A program made the translations under genes and the position numbers. This document shows, piece by piece, positions 44,168 to 52,738 of a stretch of DNA of 64,000 nucleotides. Under the pieces are notes generated by a model, which was given only the letters and a program-made list of their open reading frames with translations, searched no databases and had not been told where the DNA came from. The stretch comes from Sphingobacterium sp. UBA5670 (GTDB taxonomy: Bacteria > Bacteroidota > Bacteroidia > Sphingobacteriales > Sphingobacteriaceae). Position 1 is the first letter of the stretch. Each line of letters opens with the position of its first letter. The stretch lies in the NCBI RefSeq assembly GCF_002420705.1, contig NZ_DIIM01000014.1, positions 361 to 64,360 on the forward strand. Reading direction: 5' to 3'.

Positions 44168-44640
44168 TGTTCAAAAATGTTGTAGAATTCAGATCGTTAG
44201 ATTCCAATCGGACACAATCGGATTTTTTGATGGGAAAATCCGAGGAAAGATGTAACATAATGGCGCTACATATCGCCTTTATGTGTACCGAAAATTGTTA
44301 CTTCCGGTATGGTTCTAGTATTGTTGTAGTATGGTTATAGTACTGTTACCTTAGTCAAGGCAGTATTCCTAATCGGTATCAAATCCATAGCTGATAGTCC
44401 CAGCCTGTTTACTCCGATAAAAAATAGAGTAGGATATGCAATTTGCAAAATATCAAGATTAACCTAGACAGTGCAAATCGTTGTATTGCGAATAATAGAC
44501 TGGTACCCACGGATAATGAATGAAATGCTACAAATAATAAATCACTATAAAATTAGTTAAACCTGTTTTTATTTTTACTTCCATACGATAAAGGCATGTC
44601 TCGAAAAGCATGTTTATGGTTTAACAAAAAAATAAGAATG
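44168..44640. other. Intergenic region with a hairpin and tandem repeats
   Basis: No gene is supported. TCGGATTTT (44218-44226) and AAAATCCGA (44235-44243) form a perfect 9-bp hairpin with an eight-base loop. An 11-bp tandem array lies at 44308-44351 (separate entry). The rest is of average composition. The promoter of the small secreted protein gene should be here. Confidence 0.5.
44308..44351 (+). repeat. Four tandem 11-bp direct repeats, possible response-regulator operator
   Basis: The units are TATGGTTCTAG, TATTGTTGTAG, TATGGTTATAG and TACTGTTACCT. The GTT core recurs every 11 bases, one helical turn. This is the geometry of OmpR/PhoB-family operators. The array lies about 290 bases upstream of the small secreted protein gene. 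Confidence 0.55.
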
Positions 44641-44955
44641 ATGAAAAAATTGATGATGATCCTGGTAGCATTGGCTATGCTATCGACTGCTGCTTCTGCA
44701 AAAACAATGGAAAAGGCACCTAAAGAAAATGTCAATGCCAAAACAACGACGTACCGTCTTCCCAAAACCAATACGCTCGTGAAAGTTACTGAAGAGATTA
44801 AAGAAAGTCAAGGTAAATTAACCCGCTGCGTTTTTGTGTTGAGCTTTTATGATTACGATACTGCACAACTGGTGGGTACGCACACGTCTGAGACTTATAC
44901 CAATGGCGGTTGCGGATCCTTTTTTAAAGCATGCAGGGCATTTTGGGGTGTTTAG
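44641..44955 (+). CDS. Small secreted protein of unknown function
   Basis: About 104 residues from the ATG at 44641; a second ATG directly before it (44638) and one at 44596 are alternatives, but only the late ones give a good signal peptide (MKKLMMILVALAMLSTAASA). The mature part of about 84 residues contains a strand-rich YRLPKTNTLVKVTEEIKES and ends in NGGCGSFFKACRAFWGV, with three Cys in all that could form a disulfide. I do not recognise the family. It is followed by its own terminator and precedes the cytolysin-like gene. Confidence 0.6.
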   Translation: MKKLMMILVALAMLSTAASAKTMEKAPKENVNAKTTTYRLPKTNTLVKVTEEIKESQGKLTRCVFVLSFYDYDTAQLVGTHTSETYTNGGCGSFFKACRAFWGV

Positions 44956-45027
44956 TTCAGCTAGCTGCCTGCCCATTCTCGGTTCATAAGAAGCACTAGG
45001 GGAATTGCAGTGTTACAAAAGCAAAAA

Positions 45028-45056
45028 TAAAAGCGGAGTTTACACTCCGCTTTTTT
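45028..45056 (+). terminator. Terminator after the small secreted protein gene
   Basis: AAAGCGGAGT and ACTCCGCTTT (45030-45039 and 45044-45053) with loop TTAC and a T run. Confidence 0.88.
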
Positions 45057-45400
45057 CTTATGTGAGCGAGATATTTTCTTGCCGATTCTAAATCCTAATG
45101 GTTATCTTTTATACCGGACAAAACTTAGCCTTTACCCGTTTTGTCCATGCCTAATGGCGATATTCCTTTATCTATTGTTTGGAGTCTCAAGGAGTTGTTA
45201 GCTTAACCTTTTGTCTTATACACTTTTTGTGAGACTCGGATGAACTGATTCAATTGTAAAAATTTCTATATAAGTGTAGGATACATGGGAGTAATGTAAA
45301 AAAGCATTATCTTAGATTACTATATTTAATTTATCAGATAAAAAACAGTATTCCCTACTGTTAATTTCAATGTTAAAAAATTAGAAAAAAAAACTTTCAT
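45057..45400. other. Leader upstream of the cytolysin-like gene
   Basis: No gene is seen. The last 120 bases are AT-rich and include TATATTTA near 45320, one base off the -7 consensus, without a clear -33 box. No repeat was recognised. Confidence 0.35.
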
Positions 45401-46426
45401 ATGCACACTAGAAATGTTTTGCTTCTTATTAGTTCACTTGTATGGCTAAGCTGTACAAAAGATCCGATCGAGCCAAAAGTTGAGCCGCCAGAGGTGGTGC
45501 CCACAGATACCACCAAAAATGAGCCTTCGGTTCCCCCAGATAAATACGAAAATCGGAGAATACAATTTCAGATGAGCGAGCTTTTCGCCGATGATAATAT
45601 TGATGAAAAGGTTTTCCTGGGCGGACTTTGGAGTCTCAAAGACACGCTTGAAGGTCCACGGCTAGAAAGCCTGGAAGCAAAAGCAAAAAAAGTAAAATTC
45701 CATTTCTTGTCTTACAATGATTTCTCTGTAGATATGGGATTCTTTGAGCCCAGCTATAAAAATGGCCTTGCTTATGCAAATAAGTTTGAAAAGTCGAAAC
45801 AGGCAAGCAGTGTGAATTTCTCCTCCGGTACTTTTGAAGATTACGCAGAAATACAGGGATTTCTCGGTAATTCGAAAGATGTGAAAAAGGCATTATCCCT
45901 TGTAAAACATGCCGACTCAACGACGATCAGTAAGCAAAATAGTACGCTTCGTATCGGTAAAGTCAATAAGCTTACAATTTATATTGACCACACAGAGTAT
46001 TTTGATGCTTATCCGGAATCGGAGGTAGCGGCATTAACCCAAGCAGGTTACTCTCCCTATGTGCTTGCTTCGGTGACTTATGGTACCCATATGATTCTGA
46101 TGGGTGAAACTGATTCAACACGGGCAAGCCTAAATACAGCAATAGACAAAATACTGGAAAACAAAGCACTGGATGATACCGATACCAAGGTCCTCGATTG
46201 CAGCAATCTGCTGATCTACTATCGTGGCGGCGGCAAGAACAGTTTTATGCAGTATCCGAAAGGAGCCAAGGCTATTGGAACAGCGCTCCGCGATATGCTC
46301 CTTTATGTGAGTCAGACGGAAAATATCTTTAATTATCCGCTTACGTATGACTTCATGAGCCTAAAGGACTATAGCACGCTGCGGTATTACAATATATTTG
46401 ATATTCGGTTCAAAAAGCAAAAGTAA
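45401..46426 (+). CDS. Cholesterol-dependent-cytolysin-like lipoprotein lacking the C-terminal domain
   Basis: A 341-residue exported lipoprotein: signal peptide with lipobox WLSC (lipidated Cys18), then a Pro/Thr/Glu-rich tether to about residue 47. The main body resembles domains 1-3 of thiol-activated cytolysins. YVLASVTYGTHMILMGETDST (220-240, split as YVLASVTYG and THMILMGETDST) parallels their SNVAYGRTIYVKLETTSS strand. LLIYYRGGGKNS (270-281) parallels the Gly-Gly segment VVLGGD. FNYPLTYDFMSLKDYS (310-325) parallels YPISYTSVFLKDNSV. The protein stops 16 residues later, so the membrane-binding fourth domain with its Trp-rich undecapeptide is absent. CDC-like proteins without that domain have been reported in Bacteroidota. 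Function as a pore former, a partner subunit or an inhibitor is open. Confidence 0.68.
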   Translation: MHTRNVLLLISSLVWLSCTKDPIEPKVEPPEVVPTDTTKNEPSVPPDKYENRRIQFQMSELFADDNIDEKVFLGGLWSLKDTLEGPRLESLEAKAKKVKFHFLSYNDFSVDMGFFEPSYKNGLAYANKFEKSKQASSVNFSSGTFEDYAEIQGFLGNSKDVKKALSLVKHADSTTISKQNSTLRIGKVNKLTIYIDHTEYFDAYPESEVAALTQAGYSPYVLASVTYGTHMILMGETDSTRASLNTAIDKILENKALDDTDTKVLDCSNLLIYYRGGGKNSFMQYPKGAKAIGTALRDMLLYVSQTENIFNYPLTYDFMSLKDYSTLRYYNIFDIRFKKQK

Positions 46427-46456
46427 ACCGAGGCGAGATCATACTGACTCTATTTT

Positions 46457-46481
46457 AAATCGCTCATATTCGCGATTTTTC
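46457..46481 (+). terminator. Weak terminator after the cytolysin-like gene
   Basis: AAATCGC and GCGATTT form a short stem followed by TTT. A stronger hairpin follows at 46508. Confidence 0.5.
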
Positions 46482-46507
46482 GGTCAGACTCAGTAGAGAT
46501 AAAATAC

Positions 46508-46539
46508 AAAAACGGCATCTTGATCAAGATGCCGTTTTT
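46508..46539. terminator. Bidirectional terminator
   Basis: A perfect 32-base palindrome with core ACGGCATCTTGATCAAGATG, flanked by A5 and T5. It lies between the convergent cytolysin-like and SRPBCC genes. Confidence 0.9.
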
Positions 46540-46598
46540 ATGTTTCAATAAACTTTTGACAAGAGATCTTCCGGAGTATTTGGTAGGCTTTAATTAAC

Positions 46599-47051
46599 CT
46601 ATTTCGTTTCACTGATCTCTTTTAAAGCTTCTAAGGCTTTTGGCCAAGCTTCATGAAAGTAATCAATGTATTCGTCGCTTGTATCAACATCTATTTTCAA
46701 TAAAGTTTGACCGTCGATTTCTGTAAAAGAATAGTTTTCTAACGCCCCCGCCCAATCCTCGACCGTTGGTCCGGAGAGTACTTCCTGGTCCTTATCCAAA
46801 ATACCGAGATGCCGAATGGAAACATATGAATTGGGAATGTATTCTGCAATCTCTGCAACCATACCACCTTTCTCGCCGTTTTCATTGACGCCGGTAAAAT
46901 AGATTTTTTGTCCTTTGTCCCAAATGCCTTCAAAATCCGAACTTGGATCAAAGGCGCTGGTCCATTGTTTATAGGTTTCTTTGCCAAGCATTGTCTTAAA
47001 AACGTGCGCCACAGGTGCATGAATCTTAATTTGGTAGGTCAACTTCTTCAT
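46599..47051 (-). CDS. SRPBCC-domain protein (AHSA1-like)
   Basis: A 150-residue START-like hydrophobic-cavity protein. The N-terminal LTYQIKIHAPVAHVFKTML, the middle WDKGQKIYFTG and the C-terminal helix (YIDYFHEAWPKALEALKEI) fit the AHSA1/SRPBCC superfamily, whose members bind small ligands or stimulate Hsp90-type proteins. The ligand is unknown. It starts only 4 bases after the DinB gene on the same strand and is probably co-translated with it. Confidence 0.85.
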   Translation of the reverse strand: MKKLTYQIKIHAPVAHVFKTMLGKETYKQWTSAFDPSSDFEGIWDKGQKIYFTGVNENGEKGGMVAEIAEYIPNSYVSIRHLGILDKDQEVLSGPTVEDWAGALENYSFTEIDGQTLLKIDVDTSDEYIDYFHEAWPKALEALKEISETK

Positions 47052-47055
47052 CGTT

Positions 47056-47727
47056 CTATTGTTTTGGAAAATTGGGATTTGCTTTTATTTCAGCGATCTG
47101 TTTGGTATGACGTGCACTATGCGCAGCAATAAACATCAGCGCTTGGTAACCATCAATGGGACCGGTAGGAGAGTCGCTGACATGATTTCTGAGATCTTCT
47201 GCATCTGCTTTTTTGATATAATCGATTACAGGCTGACGTGCAGCGGTGAAATCAGTCAGTGCTGTTTTCACATCTTTATAAATTCCCTCTGGCTGGAGCT
47301 CTTTTGGTGCCTGATATTTGTGGCTCCGGTCTGTGAGTGCATTTTTGAGATTGTCATCTGTCAACTTGATCTCCTTTCTTCTTTCAGGTTGTGGATCTTG
47401 ATCCAGCCCCTTTTTAGCCATATCAAATATCATTCGTTCTGAACGTATAATATGCTCCAGACATTGGCTGATTGACCATTTGTCAGGTGCTGGTTTAAAT
47501 TGAAGCTGAGCTTCGCTTAGGCCGGCAACTTGCTTTTCCAGCTCCGCAGTTGTTTCATTAAAGTATTGCAGCAGCGAGTCGGTTCCCATCTGGACGTTCC
47601 TTGACACCTGCTTTTTTAGTGGAAGAGCATTATTGTGCGCTAGCAATAATGTTGATTTAGCTGACGATGTGGCCAGCGAAGCAGTTGCTATACTTGCAAT
47701 TGCTATCAAGTTCATAATTAGATTCAT
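47056..47727 (-). CDS. DinB-family protein with an N-terminal export-like segment
   Basis: A 223-residue protein. Residues about 1-25 are hydrophobic and look like a signal peptide or anchor, unusual for the mostly cytoplasmic DinB family; a later Met at 47 (MGTDSLLQYF) is an alternative start. The DinB four-helix domain follows, with the metal-binding His pattern ISQCLEHIIRSERM near 90-103 and FIAAHSARHTKQI near 200-212. Members include thiol-dependent transferases, but many have no known reaction. It forms a two-gene unit with the SRPBCC gene. Confidence 0.82.
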   Translation of the reverse strand: MNLIMNLIAIASIATASLATSSAKSTLLLAHNNALPLKKQVSRNVQMGTDSLLQYFNETTAELEKQVAGLSEAQLQFKPAPDKWSISQCLEHIIRSERMIFDMAKKGLDQDPQPERRKEIKLTDDNLKNALTDRSHKYQAPKELQPEGIYKDVKTALTDFTAARQPVIDYIKKADAEDLRNHVSDSPTGPIDGYQALMFIAAHSARHTKQIAEIKANPNFPKQ

Positions 47728-47977
47728 AATTTAAAATCTTTTAGAGTCGTAAAATGAATGTCACTATTTCTTTACAATTATAAAGCATTTTTGTTTTTTA
47801 TATCTTTCCATAGGACAAGAAACGACCGATATTCCAAACTCTTACTAAGTCGGTGATGTAGGAGGTAACGGGAAACGGTAGGAAATGATACGCTAGATAT
47901 AATAAGTGTTTATTGTACATTTATAAATTAAAAGCTTATCTTTAACAAAATAACTAACCTACTATTTGGAATAATCT

Positions 47978-49963
47978 ATGTTAAATCACAATTGTATGCA
48001 CTATTTAAGAGCTCTATCCGTTCAACGCTTTGTTCTGGTATGTATAGTGTCCTTTCTAAGCAATGTCGCTTTGGCACAGCAGCTATCAGTGGCTAGTCCC
48101 GATGGCAATTTGAGCGTTAAGCTGGCACTGAAAGAGGGCAAATTATTTTATGAGGTTGAGCTGGAAGGGAAAATAATGTTGGAAGCTTCACCACTTGGAC
48201 TTCAAAGCAAGTCAATAAATTTGACGGCTGATTTACGTCTGATCGAAGAAAAAAGAGCAGAAATTTCGAGCAGTTATCAGGAATTGAAGATCAAACGCAG
48301 CCAGGTTCAGTATACTGCAAATGAATTGCGTTGTCGTCTGGAGAATACTTCCAAGCAGCAGTTCGAAATTATCTTTCGCGTGAGCAACAACAATATTGCC
48401 TTCAGATATTATGTACCACAGGTGGGGGAATCGGCTAACTTTGCGTTGATAAAAGAGGAAAGTGGTTTTAAATTCCCATTGGTAACAACGACGTTTTTAA
48501 CGCCTCAAGCTTCTCCGATGATCGGCTGGATGAAGACCAAACCGAGTTATGAGGAGGAGTATCAGGCAGATCAGGTATTAGGAGTACCTTCGAAGTATGG
48601 CGTTGGATATACTTTTCCTGCCCTCTTTCATGTTGGGGATCGCGGCTGGGTGCTTGTCTCGGAAACGGGTGTATCCAGTGCGTATTGTGCCTCAAAATTA
48701 AGCGAAGGTACAAAGGAAGGACTTTACAAGATCGCTTTTCCAGAAGAAGGAGAGAATAATGGTGTTGGAAGTGCAGCGCCGACAATTCCATTACCGGGTT
48801 ATACACCTTGGCGTACACTGACTTTGGGAAGTAATTTGAAACCTATCGTGGAAACGACGATTCCTTTTGACGTCGTTGAGCCACAGTATAAAGCGTCAAA
48901 GGAGTACGGTTTTGGGCGGGCGACATGGAGCTGGCTGGAATGGCAGGATGGAAGTATTAATTTTGAAGATCAGAAAAAGTACATTGATCTCTCCGCTTCA
49001 ATGGGCTATGAATTTGTATTGATCGACAATTGGTGGGATACGAAGATCGGCCATGAGAAAATAGAACAGTTGGTCGCTTATGGAAAGGAACTGGGCGTAG
49101 GTGTCTGTCTGTGGTACAATTCAAATGGATTTTGGAATGATGCGCCACAAACTCCAAAAAATAAAATGAACACCTCGATCGCTCGTAAAAAGGAAATGCA
49201 ATGGATGCAGCGTGTGGGTATTAAAGGAATAAAGGTCGACTTTTTTGGAGGCGATAAACAAGAAACATTGAAGCTTTACGAAGATATTCTTTCGGATGCA
49301 AACGACTATGGATTGACTGTTATATTTCATGGATGTACCTTACCGAGGGGATGGGAGCGTATGTATCCGAATTTTGTTGGCAGTGAGGCTGTATTGGCGT
49401 CTGAGAACTTAATTTTTACGCAGCATGCAAATGATACTGAATCTTTTAATGCTACGTTGCATCCATTTATCCGAAATGCTGTGGCCGCCATGGATTTTGG
49501 TCCCGTGTTGCTTAACAAACGGCACAATCGCGAAAATAATGGAGGGACCATCCGTAAAACGACGGAAACATTTCAATTGGCGACGGCAATTTTATTTCAG
49601 ACTCCGGTGCAAAATTTCGGTCTAACACCGAACAATTTAAAGGATATGCCGGCCCATGTGATCGATTTTATGAAACAGGTGCCTACAACCTGGGATGAGA
49701 CTACTTTTATTGAGGGGTATCCCGGTAAATATGTCATTCTTGCCAGAAGAAAAGGCGATACCTGGTATGTGGCTGGTATTAATGCAGAAGGAAAAGAAAA
49801 GACTGTTTCCGTGAATTTACCCATGCTATCAGCGGATTCGGTACAGTTAATCGACGATACAAAAGCACGACAATCTCAACAGAAACAAATCCGTCTTTCG
49901 AAGGCGAAAACAGTTAAGTTGACCTTGCAGCCCGACGGAGCTATTGTTTTAATAGGGAAGTAA
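47978..49963 (+). CDS. Glycoside hydrolase family 97 protein
   Basis: A 661-residue secreted alpha-glycosidase. A signal peptide (about residues 1-34, ending VALAQ) is followed by the N-terminal beta-super-sandwich (SVASPDGNLSVKLALKEGK), a (beta/alpha)8 barrel and a C-terminal beta domain. The barrel shows GIKGIKVDFFGGDKQ near 412-426 and FVGSEAVLASE near 465-475. An Asp in the first motif resembles the retaining (alpha-galactosidase-type) branch; SusB-type inverting enzymes use Glu residues. The substrate is inferred. A second ATG at 47996 is possible. It is convergent with the GH127 gene, so the two may serve one polysaccharide. Confidence 0.9.
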   Translation: MLNHNCMHYLRALSVQRFVLVCIVSFLSNVALAQQLSVASPDGNLSVKLALKEGKLFYEVELEGKIMLEASPLGLQSKSINLTADLRLIEEKRAEISSSYQELKIKRSQVQYTANELRCRLENTSKQQFEIIFRVSNNNIAFRYYVPQVGESANFALIKEESGFKFPLVTTTFLTPQASPMIGWMKTKPSYEEEYQADQVLGVPSKYGVGYTFPALFHVGDRGWVLVSETGVSSAYCASKLSEGTKEGLYKIAFPEEGENNGVGSAAPTIPLPGYTPWRTLTLGSNLKPIVETTIPFDVVEPQYKASKEYGFGRATWSWLEWQDGSINFEDQKKYIDLSASMGYEFVLIDNWWDTKIGHEKIEQLVAYGKELGVGVCLWYNSNGFWNDAPQTPKNKMNTSIARKKEMQWMQRVGIKGIKVDFFGGDKQETLKLYEDILSDANDYGLTVIFHGCTLPRGWERMYPNFVGSEAVLASENLIFTQHANDTESFNATLHPFIRNAVAAMDFGPVLLNKRHNRENNGGTIRKTTETFQLATAILFQTPVQNFGLTPNNLKDMPAHVIDFMKQVPTTWDETTFIEGYPGKYVILARRKGDTWYVAGINAEGKEKTVSVNLPMLSADSVQLIDDTKARQSQQKQIRLSKAKTVKLTLQPDGAIVLIGK

Positions 49964-49997
49964 CAAACAGAACCAGTGATTACTTCCGACTAGTAAC

Positions 49998-50045
49998 AAA
50001 AACAGTTAAGTTGACCTAGCAACTCGGCGATTCTGTTGTTGAACA
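49998..50045 (+). pseudogene. Degraded copy of the GH97 gene tail
   Basis: From 49999 the sequence repeats AAAACAGTTAAGTTGACCT, also found at 49907-49925 inside the GH97 gene. In the original frame it encodes TVKLT, a TAG stop, then QLGDSVVEQ, against TVKLTLQPDGAIVLIGK at the GH97 C-terminus. It is an out-of-gene, stop-interrupted partial duplicate. Confidence 0.6.
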
Positions 50046-50063
50046 GTACGCCAGATCAATCAA

Positions 50064-50106
50064 TTCCGACTAATGGCGGTTATCTCCGTAACGCTATTAG
50101 TCGGAA
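50064..50106. terminator. Hairpin overlapping the GH127 stop codon
   Basis: TTCCGACTAATGGCGGTTA and TAACGCTATTAGTCGGAA pair with two mismatches. The right arm includes the GH127 stop codon at 50097-50099. It can act for both convergent genes, but no long T run follows, so termination is plausible and not certain. Confidence 0.6.
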
Positions 50107-52460
50107 AGTAAGGTTCGGGCTTCTAAAATCTTGTGGCTTGTAGATCCTGCCCCGGCCTTAATTTTCAGTTCTATTTTATTTTTATCGGTGCGATCTTCAG
50201 GAAGGTTAATGCGTATAGTTTTAATAGTTGACTTCTCATCCTTGTCTTTCAATGTACTGATGGTTTTACCATCGATGATAACCTCGGTTACACTTGAGGA
50301 ATTGTCAGCTATAAATTTGATCGATAGTAGTTTTGTCTCTGAAGTTATTTTCATATTATAGCTAAACCAGTCTTTCGTCTCGCGCCAGCGTGTATCACCA
50401 AATGCCCCGGCATTGCTATTTTGATCGCGAAAAAAGTGATCCGATTCCGGTTGTTGCTCTCCAGCGACTACCTTATCCACTGTTTTGGCAGCTAGTGCTA
50501 AGCTTTCTACTTCATCGCGGCTCATTTTCTCCTGTAATGCCTGTAATTCCTTTTCTGTTGCTTGAGGCCAATAGATCATATAACGGGAATCATGAATACC
50601 GAAAAAGGGTTCTAATTCCATTTGAATACCTTTTTTTCCCAAATAGAGATTTGAGAGTGTAAAGTGTAAGGGCTTTGACGCTATTGGTTTTACAAGTGCC
50701 GGAATATGGTTCGGTTCAGCTTTAAGAATTGGGAGATTACGTAAAGGGATTTGTTTTCCCGATGCAATGTGCCCCATTCGGCTGTCATCGGCCTGAAGTC
50801 CCAAGAGATCCTCCTGTCCTGTGCGCGCTCCCAATACAATAGGCCCATATAAAATACTATAATAGTTACTTTTATCTGGTAACTGTTCTGTATGTACCCC
50901 CATAGGCAATTCTAGACTGACTATATCACCTTTCCGCCAGGTTCGCTTGATCTGGATATGCTCATTCGTGGAACTGAAATTGTGGTAGGGCTTTCCGTTG
51001 ATCAGCACATGCGGAGCCGCGGTGAACCAGTTGGGCTTACGGATAAACAAGCTAAAGGAAGCCGGCTTTTTGGGGTTGATTTGAATGCTGGTATTGGCTT
51101 TCATCGGAAAGTCTGTTTCTTGAACAACTTCGATACCCTTTTCTTTCCAATTTAGCTGTGAAGGAATAAAAAGATTGATGAATAAGTCATTGTTGCGTTG
51201 TGCATAGATCATTTCGCCATATTTGGCGTGGTTTTCCATCCCTGATCCAACGCAGCACCACATACTTGTTTGCGTTTGTGAATAAACGCGATAATGGCCT
51301 GGACGGATTTGCGTGAAATAGACTAATCCACCATGTTCAGGATGTTGTGTCGATAAGATATGGTTGTAAAGAGCGCGTTCATAAAAATCGAGGTATTTTC
51401 CTTGTGGATCGGTTTGATAGAGCATTTTTGTGAGTCGTAACATATTGTACGTATTGCAGGTTTCGGGGCCCTCAATGCTATACAACATTTTTGAAAAATC
51501 ATCTGTTGGATTAAAATGCTCACTTACGCTATTTCCACCAATAGCAATGGAGCGTTGTTCAACAACATTATCCCAGAAGTACCGAACAGCCTCAGCCCAT
51601 TTTTCGTTGTGGGAAAGGTCAGCTATTCTTTTAAAACCAAGAACCTTTGGAATCTGTGTATTCGCATGTAGTCCTGTTAAATGATCTTTATGCTGTAATA
51701 AAGGTTCAAGTATGGATTGATGGCTGAATTTACCGGCAAGCTCGAGATAAGCTTTATTTTGGGTAATTGCGGCGACATCGGCAAAAGTCTCGTTTAGTCC
51801 ACCGTGCTCACTTCGTAACATCTCCTGTATCTGTGCTTCTGAAAGCTGACCGACCAATTTAAGGGCCCAATCGGTCATTTTGATAAGCATGTCTTTGGCA
51901 GATTTACTGCCAGTCAGCAAGTAAGCATCTCGCAGACCAGCATAGGTTTTGTGTATATTGTATAGCGGTACCCATTTTCCATTCAGGTTGAAACTTCCGG
52001 CATTGATATTCCCCTGTTGGACTTCTGTCCAAATAAGTTTACCGCCCGGCACACCACCGATGTATCCATTTCCATTTGCTTCCTGACAGCGCTTCAAGTT
52101 TGCAAGCATATAATCTAGACGTTCCTTGATACGAAGGTCTCCTGTTGAAGCGTACATATGAGCAAGGGCAGACAGATAATGCCCTCCGATATGGCCATCT
52201 AATCCTGTATTTTCCCAATTGCTATAGGATTCTTTTTTGATCGGTAATTTGGCTTCACGTAAAAATGGAGCCAGAAGTCGGTCGGGATCCATTTCCAATA
52301 AATAATGAAGATCTAGATCTTCAGCATGTTTGAAGATCCCCGGTAAGAGCCTTACTTCGCGTAGATCGAAATAAGTTAATTGAGGAGTCGTTTGAGCAGC
52401 TAGCGCCAGACTAAATAAGCTTGTAAAAGCAACGTGCAAAAATTTGTTTCTTAAGATCAT
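50097..52460 (-). CDS. Glycoside hydrolase family 127 protein (beta-L-arabinofuranosidase-like)
   Basis: A secreted 787-residue protein from the CAT at 52458-52460 (MILRNKFLHVAFTSLFSLALAAQ signal); the longer frame adds 10 codons. ENTGLDGHIGGHYLSALAHM near residues 92-111 and the Cys-rich MWCCVGSGMENHAKYG near 405-420 are signatures of GH127/DUF1680, where a zinc-bound Cys is the nucleophile. C-terminal beta domains follow, including a segment like DUF4986 and a final sandwich. It probably removes beta-L-arabinofuranose from plant glycans, although other sugars occur in the family. Confidence 0.9.
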   Translation of the reverse strand: MILRNKFLHVAFTSLFSLALAAQTTPQLTYFDLREVRLLPGIFKHAEDLDLHYLLEMDPDRLLAPFLREAKLPIKKESYSNWENTGLDGHIGGHYLSALAHMYASTGDLRIKERLDYMLANLKRCQEANGNGYIGGVPGGKLIWTEVQQGNINAGSFNLNGKWVPLYNIHKTYAGLRDAYLLTGSKSAKDMLIKMTDWALKLVGQLSEAQIQEMLRSEHGGLNETFADVAAITQNKAYLELAGKFSHQSILEPLLQHKDHLTGLHANTQIPKVLGFKRIADLSHNEKWAEAVRYFWDNVVEQRSIAIGGNSVSEHFNPTDDFSKMLYSIEGPETCNTYNMLRLTKMLYQTDPQGKYLDFYERALYNHILSTQHPEHGGLVYFTQIRPGHYRVYSQTQTSMWCCVGSGMENHAKYGEMIYAQRNNDLFINLFIPSQLNWKEKGIEVVQETDFPMKANTSIQINPKKPASFSLFIRKPNWFTAAPHVLINGKPYHNFSSTNEHIQIKRTWRKGDIVSLELPMGVHTEQLPDKSNYYSILYGPIVLGARTGQEDLLGLQADDSRMGHIASGKQIPLRNLPILKAEPNHIPALVKPIASKPLHFTLSNLYLGKKGIQMELEPFFGIHDSRYMIYWPQATEKELQALQEKMSRDEVESLALAAKTVDKVVAGEQQPESDHFFRDQNSNAGAFGDTRWRETKDWFSYNMKITSETKLLSIKFIADNSSSVTEVIIDGKTISTLKDKDEKSTIKTIRINLPEDRTDKNKIELKIKAGAGSTSHKILEARTLLSD

Positions 52461-52738
52461 ATAGCTGAAATTATCATTTGTTTTTAACAAGGTCTGATTA
52501 GCTTGTTTGGTTAGTAGTTTCGAAAAAAAACGTTAAACCAAAGATATTAAATGTGTTAATTATTTTAAGTGTTTTTTTTACATTTATATAGTGGTCGCTC
52601 GAAATTAGACTTACATTATTTCTATCAGACTGATCACGATGGTTTGTGAAATCAATACCTGTCAAAGCGATATTATTCCTCTTGTATAGGACAACGCTGA
52701 AAAAAGGAGTTGATCGTTTATTTTTTTTATACTTGCAT

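Noticed and set aside
44596..44640. Earlier start for the small secreted protein
   Set aside because: It adds a polar stretch before the signal peptide; the later ATG codons give a normal export signal.
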